6,099 nt of DNA from Desulfoprunum sp. (GTDB lineage: Bacteria > Desulfobacterota > Desulfobulbia > Desulfobulbales > Desulfocapsaceae), in assembly GCA_030696435.1 (NCBI GenBank), contig JAUYSF010000466.1, positions 1 through 6,099 on the forward strand. Reading direction: 5' to 3'. The notes under the pieces were generated by a model. The model had not been told where the DNA came from, searched no databases, and worked only from the letters and a program-made list of their open reading frames with translations. Positions 1-3,652 of this stretch are shown piece by piece. Position 1 is the first letter of the stretch. Each line of letters starts with the position of its first letter. The position numbers and the translations under genes were made by a program.

Positions 1-498
1 GAGTATACCGCCGTCGACAATCTCATCGATGGCCTGTTGGAAGGGAATGCTCTGCCATTTATTTTCGCCCCGCTTCCCGGCCCTCTTCAAGACCCTGGTG
101 ATCCGGTAAGGATCATAGGCCCCCTGATGCCCGGCCTGACCTTTCGGACACAGACAGCCATCTACCTTGGCCACCGACTCGGGCAACTCCTTCATCTCCA
201 GATGAGGATGGAGGTTGAAGGGGTTATAGGGATTGCCGTCAATCTTCACAGCCACGCCATCAATGATCTTCACCTTGATGCCACAGCCGGTATTGCAATT
301 GAGACAGACAGAGTACAGGGTGTTTTCGGCCTTTATGAGTTCATAGGCCTCGGCCTCGGTCAACTCGCCGGCCTCAACTCGGGCAATCAGATCCCTGGCA
401 AAATCAAACTGGGATACTACAAGGGCGGTGCAGCCTGCCATCGCGGTGGTTTTGAGGAAATCGCGGCGGGAGACACCGGTAGAAGTATTATTTATCAT
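1..498 (-). CDS. Molybdopterin oxidoreductase catalytic subunit, N-terminal 166 residues (C-terminus beyond window)
   Basis: Catalytic subunit of a DMSO-reductase-family (Mo-bisMGD) respiratory enzyme; only the N-terminus is present and the frame is open to base 1. Residues 10-16 read SRRDFLK, a classical twin-arginine motif, followed by a short hydrophobic stretch, so the protein should be exported folded to the periplasm. An N-terminal [4Fe-4S] motif follows: C65-x2-C68-x3-C72 (VCLNCNTGC), with a fourth ligand most likely C117 in CLCPKG. The gap of 44 residues before that Cys is longer than in many family members. The IDGNPYNP segment is typical of the family. The start is fixed by GGAGGT at 504-509, five bases upstream of the ATG. 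The gene overlaps the end of the FeS-subunit gene by 11 bases, implying translational coupling. It resembles the tetrathionate/arsenate/selenate/antimonate reductase part of the family. Catalytic ligand and substrate pocket are not in the window, so the substrate stays open. Confidence 0.93.
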   Translation of the reverse strand, partial: MINNTSTGVSRRDFLKTTAMAGCTALVVSQFDFARDLIARVEAGELTEAEAYELIKAENTLYSVCLNCNTGCGIKVKIIDGVAVKIDGNPYNPFNLHPHLEMKELPESVAKVDGCLCPKGQAGHQGAYDPYRITRVLKRAGKRGENKWQSIPFQQAIDEIVDGGIL

Positions 499-1249
499 AG
501 AGCACCTCCAGCTTTTCGTTGGCAATGTAATACACACGCGGCGCAGTCCCCACCTCCTGCTTGAGGATTTGCATGGTATTGGCCTTTTTCACCTGGGCAA
601 TGAGGCTCTGCGGATCGTTTTCATCGCCGAAATAACCGGCCCGGCCAACGCAGGTGGTGATGCAGACCGGCAGTTGACCGGCGACCAGGCGGTGCAGACA
701 AAAATGGCATTTGCGGGCATTGCCGACCGGCTGGTTTTTGCCGGATCGTGACCATTTTTTGCCATACTCGTAGCAGGGCATGATCTCATATTTCTGCAGG
801 GTTGGAGTCCCGGCAGAGTGGAATGATCCGTCATCCATGGTGCGGGCATGATAGGGACAGGCATCGATACACTGGCCACAGCCGATGCACTGTTCATAAT
901 TGATAAAGACGATGCCCGTTCCAGGGCCTTCGGTCTGCTTCCAGGTAGCTCCGTCGGATCCTTTTACCGGACAAGCCTCAACACAGGGCGGATTGTCACA
1001 CTGCATGCACGGTCTTGGCAGGAAGGTACGGGAGACCTGCGGATACGTTCCTTGCTCGTATTCATAGACAGGACGATAATGCATCTTGGGAGGCAGCTTG
1101 TTTTCCGAGACACAGCCGACAGTACAGGCATGGCAACCAACACATTTGCGCAAATCAAGCAGCATGGCCCAGCGGCGATCTTTTGCCGGCCTTTGCATTG
1201 CTCGTTCGAGGTCCTTTTGCATGACAACGAGAATATCTTCTTGGCTCAT
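488..1249 (-). CDS. Four-cluster [4Fe-4S] electron-transfer subunit (DmsB/TtrB/NrfC type)
   Basis: A 253-residue iron-sulfur subunit that should pass electrons to the molybdopterin subunit encoded just downstream. Sixteen Cys form four clusters: C36-x2-C39-x2-C42-x3-C46; C81-x2-C84-x4-C89-x3-C93; C121-x2-C124-x2-C127-x3-C131; and C181-x2-C184-x11-C196-x3-C200. All positions are filled, so the wire appears intact. There is no signal peptide, so the protein is probably exported by hitch-hiking on the Tat-bearing catalytic subunit, as known for DmsB-like partners. The frame is open back to 1288, but the ATG at 1249 (MSQEDIL) is chosen because a G-rich ribosome site (AAGGGGGA) lies directly upstream in the 11-base gap after the cytochrome gene, whereas the 1288 start would lie inside that gene. 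Middle gene of a three-gene operon. The specific family (arsenate, tetrathionate, selenate or polysulfide reductase) cannot be decided from this subunit. Confidence 0.95.
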   Translation of the reverse strand: MSQEDILVVMQKDLERAMQRPAKDRRWAMLLDLRKCVGCHACTVGCVSENKLPPKMHYRPVYEYEQGTYPQVSRTFLPRPCMQCDNPPCVEACPVKGSDGATWKQTEGPGTGIVFINYEQCIGCGQCIDACPYHARTMDDGSFHSAGTPTLQKYEIMPCYEYGKKWSRSGKNQPVGNARKCHFCLHRLVAGQLPVCITTCVGRAGYFGDENDPQSLIAQVKKANTMQILKQEVGTAPRVYYIANEKLEVLYDK

Positions 1250-1260
1250 TGCTTTCCCCC

Positions 1261-1575
1261 TTATTTCGCTTTGTCTTGAGTATGGCACTTTTCGCAGTTG
1301 TCCTTGACAGCAAAAGCCGCTGTGCCATCGTGACAGGTACCGCAGGATTTACCTTTTTCCATATCCGCCATGACCACAGTCGCATGTTTCTTGGTGTTGA
1401 GATAGATCTTGGTATGGCATTCCTGGCACTGCAAACTCGCGGATCTGACATGTGCATCATGACTTAAAACAACATTTCCTCCATCGTTTTTCATGGTAAG
1501 ATCACCGCCGCCGACAACGGCGAAGGCCACTCCCCCGGACAGGAGAATCAGTATTGCAGCAATAATCATCCTCAT
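1261..1575 (-). CDS. Periplasmic triheme cytochrome c (c7 / nanowire-type triheme domain)
   Basis: A 104-residue secreted multiheme cytochrome. Residues 1-19 form a Sec signal peptide (MRMII..., hydrophobic core, cleavage expected after AFA). The mature part has three CxxCH heme sites: C50QECH, C78GTCH and C94EKCH. It contains exactly six His: three in the motifs and H39, H42 and H64 outside them, which is just enough for three bis-His hemes, as in the c7 fold. The KGKSCGTCHDG...FAV...NCEKCH pattern resembles the triheme c7-type domain that occurs in tandem copies in larger Desulfobacterota cytochromes; here it is a single unit. First gene of the reductase operon, so it probably feeds electrons to the FeS subunit in place of, or in addition to, a quinol-oxidising membrane subunit; that role is inferred. 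The start at 1575 is preferred over 1587 because GGAGGAG (1579-1585) lies between the two ATGs; 1569 is a third option. Confidence 0.93.
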   Translation of the reverse strand: MRMIIAAILILLSGGVAFAVVGGGDLTMKNDGGNVVLSHDAHVRSASLQCQECHTKIYLNTKKHATVVMADMEKGKSCGTCHDGTAAFAVKDNCEKCHTQDKAK

Positions 1576-1578
1576 AGG

Positions 1579-1585
1579 CTCCTCC
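1579..1585 (-). promoter_or_regulatory. Ribosome binding site that decides the cytochrome start
   Basis: GGAGGAG on the minus strand, three bases before the ATG at 1575 (five if the core is taken as GGAGG). It lies downstream of the longer-frame ATG at 1587, so that codon cannot use it. Confidence 0.75.
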
Positions 1586-1649
1586 ATTCAAAAGGGTTAA
1601 ACACCAACCGCATGGATACACCAAATCAAGATCATAATTTTCTTCTATC

Positions 1650-1677
1650 AGTATATTCGTATGAACGGATAAAGCAA
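1650..1677 (-). promoter_or_regulatory. Putative sigma70-type promoter of the reductase operon
   Basis: On the minus strand, TTGCTT (1672-1677) acts as a weak -35 and TATACT (1650-1655) as a good -10, five of six matches to TATAAT. The spacer is 16 bases. Transcription would start near 1643 and give a leader of about 68 bases before the cytochrome ATG. The spacer is filled by the palindrome at 1654-1671, so a bound repressor would block RNA polymerase. Identified by eye. Confidence 0.5.
1654..1671. promoter_or_regulatory. Candidate ArsR operator (imperfect palindrome)
   Basis: TATTCGT-ATGA-ACGGATA: the two 7-base arms match at six of seven positions when one is reverse-complemented. Size and AT-rich flanks fit ArsR/SmtB dimer sites. 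It lies in the divergent region between the reductase operon and an arsR gene, filling the spacer of the putative operon promoter. ArsR binding here, released by As(III) or Sb(III), is an inference from position and symmetry. Confidence 0.55.
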
Positions 1678-1705
1678 GGTGATGCAATGTAGTATTTCGT
1701 TGCGG

Positions 1706-1734
1706 TTGACTGGGATGCGCTGGTGGATTAAAAA
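1706..1734 (+). promoter_or_regulatory. Possible arsR promoter
   Basis: TTGACT (1706-1711, five of six matches to TTGACA), a 17-base spacer, and TAAAAA (1729-1734, four of six matches to TATAAT). The -10 is only six bases from the arsR ATG, so the transcript would begin at or next to the start codon and be effectively leaderless. An alternative -10-like TATATT at 1652-1657 has no convincing -35, so the true start is uncertain. Confidence 0.35.
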
Positions 1735-1739
1735 GAGGG
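1735..1739 (+). promoter_or_regulatory. Closely spaced Shine-Dalgarno-like sequence before arsR
   Basis: GAGGG ends one base before the ATG at 1741, much closer than the usual five to nine bases. An in-frame TAA lies just upstream at 1729-1731, and no other start suits the conserved N-terminus, so the ATG stands although translation initiation may be weak or leaderless. Confidence 0.4.
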
Positions 1740-1740
1740 A

Positions 1741-2091
1741 ATGAAAACAACCGTCGATATCTTCAAATCCCTGGCCGATGAAACCAGACTCCGCCTGCTC
1801 CTGCTCCTGCAGGGCAAGGCCGAATTCTGCGTCTGCGATCTCATGCAGGCCCTTGACATGCCGCAATCCACCGTCTCCCGCCACCTGGCCTACCTCAAGA
1901 AGAACGGCTGGCTGCATGACAGACCTGGCGGGGTCTGGATGTACTATTCATTGAAGAAAGAGCTACCTCCCTTTCTTCAGGCCCAGCTCGTCCTGATCAT
2001 TACGATACTGGCCGGAAATGCCACAAGCCTGGCTGATCAGGAGCGGCTCGCCTCCTATCTCAGGACCAAGGATCATACCACCTGCAGCTAA
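1741..2091 (+). CDS. arsR: ArsR/SmtB-family metalloid-responsive transcriptional repressor
   Basis: A 116-residue winged-helix repressor of typical family length. The N-terminal helix contains FKSLADETRLRLLLLL, the ArsR family signature. The inducer motif follows as FCVCDL, with C30 and C32 matching the first two As(III)-binding Cys of the classical CVCDLC site; the third is replaced by M35. Two Cys are known to be enough for response in R773-type ArsR. The recognition helix is QSTVSRHLAYLKKNGWL (42-58), followed by the wing GGVWMYYSL. The C-terminus carries one more Cys (C115), which might add a ligand. The gene is transcribed divergently from the reductase operon and probably represses it, and perhaps itself, until As(III) or Sb(III) binds. 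No arsenical efflux or ArsC gene is visible nearby, so here it seems tied to respiration rather than to a resistance operon. Confidence 0.93.
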   Translation: MKTTVDIFKSLADETRLRLLLLLQGKAEFCVCDLMQALDMPQSTVSRHLAYLKKNGWLHDRPGGVWMYYSLKKELPPFLQAQLVLIITILAGNATSLADQERLASYLRTKDHTTCS

Positions 2092-2293
2092 AACCAGATC
2101 AATATATCCGTAAAAGCAGATGTATTCCCCACAGGGTTGCTCTGTGCCAATCTCAATCAATTCAGAAACCGTCGCTCATCATCAACGATAAAAATGCTCT
2201 CTTTTCAAATAGTTGGGATCTCTCTCAGATCTCTCAGTAATCCTTGGCCATGCTCGCTACCCTCTAAAAAAAATTGTTTATATCTTTGTGATT

Positions 2294-2461
2294 TTATATA
2301 TTTAACCAAATATGTTTGAATTCTCCGGCCAGTTCTTTGAGACAGGACAGAACATAGAGAATAATATCATTCCACTCAGAAAATTCTCCATATTTGAGGT
2401 GTACGAGAATGATTTGTTCTGAACGGGAGAGATGGATTTTGTGGAGGTTCTTCTGCCTCAT
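2294..2461 (-). CDS. Possible 55-residue hypothetical protein or gene remnant
   Basis: A short ATG-to-TAA frame on the minus strand in an otherwise gene-free stretch. The product starts MRQKNLHKIHLSRSEQIILV and ends EFKHIWLNI. It has a believable mixture of charged and hydrophobic residues, with helix-like stretches at about 12-24 and 32-47. I do not recognise a family. There is no good ribosome site: only an AGGG about 17 bases upstream and an A-rich GAAAGA directly before the ATG. The frame stays open upstream to a TAG near 2519 without another ATG. It could be a small gene, the decayed end of a larger one, or chance. Confidence 0.25.
   Translation of the reverse strand: MRQKNLHKIHLSRSEQIILVHLKYGEFSEWNDIILYVLSCLKELAGEFKHIWLNI
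2348..2421. repeat. Nested inverted repeat
   Basis: CAGAACA (2348-2354) pairs with TGTTCTG (2415-2421), and inside it ATCATTC (2366-2372) pairs with GAATGAT (2407-2413). The two arms are collinear but unequally spaced (11 bases between the left segments, one between the right). The structure lies in the possible small ORF. It could be a regulatory or RNA structure or an element remnant; no function is assigned. Confidence 0.4.
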
Positions 2462-2471
2462 TCTTTCAATT

Positions 2472-2547
2472 TTGGCCCTTACTGGACATTGCAGAAACCG
2501 GCTGATACAATGACTCTACAGGTCTGAATATGCAGAAAAAGGGCCAA
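2472..2547. repeat. Perfect 9-base inverted repeat flanking a promoter
   Basis: TTGGCCCTT (2472-2480) and its exact reverse complement AAGGGCCAA (2539-2547), with 58 bases between. The left arm lies just upstream of the -35 and the right arm inside the leader, so both arms cannot be in one transcript from that promoter. This favours a protein-binding pair over an RNA hairpin. Confidence 0.5.
2483..2511 (+). promoter_or_regulatory. Sigma70-type promoter of the binding protein-kinase operon
   Basis: TGGACA (2483-2488, five of six to consensus), a 17-base spacer, and TACAAT (2506-2511, five of six). Transcription would start near 2518, giving a leader of about 70 bases before the ATG at 2589. 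This is the best promoter match seen in the window. Confidence 0.6.
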
Positions 2548-2576
2548 TCCTGGCAAAGTACCCGCTGAAAAATTTT

Positions 2577-2582
2577 GGAGGG
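2577..2582 (+). promoter_or_regulatory. Ribosome binding site that decides the binding-protein start
   Basis: GGAGGG sits six bases before the ATG at 2589 but only three before the GTG at 2586, so the ATG is preferred. Confidence 0.75.
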
Positions 2583-2588
2583 ACTGTG

Positions 2589-3635
2589 ATGAAGAGATAT
2601 CTGTCTCTGTGCTGGCTTATTTTTCTCTGCTGCACAGGTTCTGCCGGGGCAAAGGAATACCGCATTGGGGCGTTGTATTGGTCGATGAATATTCCTGGGC
2701 AGGTTGCCATGCGCAAGGGCCTTGAAGATGAACATGCCAGGATTAATAGTGCCGCCGGGAAAACAGGTGATGCCACCGTGGTCCTTGAGGGTCGCGTAGC
2801 CGGTGATGGTGAAGAAGGGATTGAAAGGCAAATCAAACAAATGAGAGAATTGATCGATACCGGCATCGATCTCCTCATTGTCCAGCCGACCGATAATGCG
2901 GCTCTCTCCGCCCCTCTCCGACAGGCCAATTCCGCCGGAATTCCAGTAATCGCCTACGACCAGTATATCAGTGGAGGAACACTTACGGCCTACAGGACAT
3001 CCGATAATTACCAGGCCGGATATCTCGATGGTGAATATATCTCTTCTCGTTTTTCGAAAGAAAAAGAAATGCAAGTCATATTGGTCGAGTACCCCCACGT
3101 GTCCTCAACGGCAGAAAGGGTAGATGGCTTTCTCGATGCACTGAATAAATCTGGGAAAAAGTACAGGATTGTCAAGAGCTATACGGCTGTCGAGCCGGTT
3201 TCAGGAAAAAAGGCTGGAGAAGATATTGTTCACGATTTTCCGGCCAAAGGCAGTATCGATGTGGTCTTCACGGTTAATGACGGCGGCGGTTTAGCAGTAG
3301 TTGATGTCCTTGCCGCAGCCGGGCGTGATGAAATTCAGGTAGCCACTATTGATGGAGATCCCCTCTCCGTTGCCAACATTAAGGCCGGAAGATTGACGGT
3401 GATAGATTCAGCCCAGTATTGCGGTCCTCTTGGTGCCGAAGCGATGAAAGCGGGGTATGCCGTTCTCCTGGGTAAAAAACCGCCATATCATGCTCTAGTC
3501 CCTGTTTTTCCAATAACCATTGAAACATTGAAGATGTACCGAGGATGGTCCGGCCCTGTGGCTGAAAATTTTATTAAACCCTGGGAAAGCGTATCTCCTG
3601 AGTGGCGCGGTTCTCTCAAGGTACTGCAAAATTAA
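2589..3635 (+). CDS. Periplasmic sugar-type (type I) substrate-binding protein, TorT/RbsB-like
   Basis: A 348-residue secreted binding protein. Residues 1-21 are a Sec signal peptide (MKRY, hydrophobic core, cleavage expected after AGA); no lipobox is evident. The mature protein has the Rossmann-like two-lobe pattern of the RbsB/Peripla_BP_4 family: YRIGALYWSMNIPGQVAMRKG opens lobe 1, then DLLIVQPTDNAALSAPLRQA (94-113) and AGIPVIAYDQ (116-125), matching the ribose-binding-protein hallmark. Lobe 2 has IDVVFTVNDGGGLAVVDVL (223-241) and VATIDGDPLSVANIKAG (251-267). Length and layout also fit TorT, the periplasmic partner of the TorS kinase. A sensor histidine kinase gene follows after 17 bases and no ABC permease or ATPase is visible, so a sensing role is more likely than transport. 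Ligand unknown. GTG at 2586 is an alternative start. Confidence 0.88.
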   Translation: MKRYLSLCWLIFLCCTGSAGAKEYRIGALYWSMNIPGQVAMRKGLEDEHARINSAAGKTGDATVVLEGRVAGDGEEGIERQIKQMRELIDTGIDLLIVQPTDNAALSAPLRQANSAGIPVIAYDQYISGGTLTAYRTSDNYQAGYLDGEYISSRFSKEKEMQVILVEYPHVSSTAERVDGFLDALNKSGKKYRIVKSYTAVEPVSGKKAGEDIVHDFPAKGSIDVVFTVNDGGGLAVVDVLAAAGRDEIQVATIDGDPLSVANIKAGRLTVIDSAQYCGPLGAEAMKAGYAVLLGKKPPYHALVPVFPITIETLKMYRGWSGPVAENFIKPWESVSPEWRGSLKVLQN

Positions 3636-3652
3636 GCTGCCGAGTAAAGTAC

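Larger units (their letters stand above)
2092..2588. other. Intergenic region of about 500 bases without a confident gene
   Basis: No strong coding region and no clear rho-independent terminator after arsR. A weak CACAG/CTGTG hairpin at 2130-2146 has no T-run. An imperfect tandem (TCTCTCAG-A-TCTCTCAG) lies at 2221-2237. A conspicuous AT-rich patch covers about 2265-2320, with eight A's starting near 2267. The right half holds a possible small minus-strand ORF, inverted repeats and the promoter of the binding-protein gene, listed separately. Confidence 0.7.

Noticed and set aside
37..564. Plus-strand 175-residue open frame
   Set aside because: Antisense to the molybdopterin and FeS subunit genes, whose Cys motifs, Tat signal and ribosome site make the minus strand the coding one.
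2130..2146. Hairpin CACAG/CTGTG as an arsR terminator
   Set aside because: Only five base pairs and no following T-run.
2137..2319. Plus-strand 60-residue open frame in the intergenic region
   Set aside because: No ribosome site, low-complexity Ser/Leu composition and an end in the AT-rich patch; likely chance.
2551..2566. Sigma54-like promoter (TGGCA with GC ten bases after GG)
   Set aside because: The -24/-12 spacing fits, but the -12 half is poor (CCGCT) and transcription would begin inside the ribosome site of the binding-protein gene.
2092..2588. CRISPR array, tRNA or IS element
   Set aside because: No regularly spaced repeats, no cloverleaf with a CCA end, and no transposase or paired terminal repeats with target duplication.
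2466..3098. Minus-strand 210-residue open frame
   Set aside because: Antisense shadow of the binding-protein gene, which has a signal peptide, strong ribosome site and family motifs.
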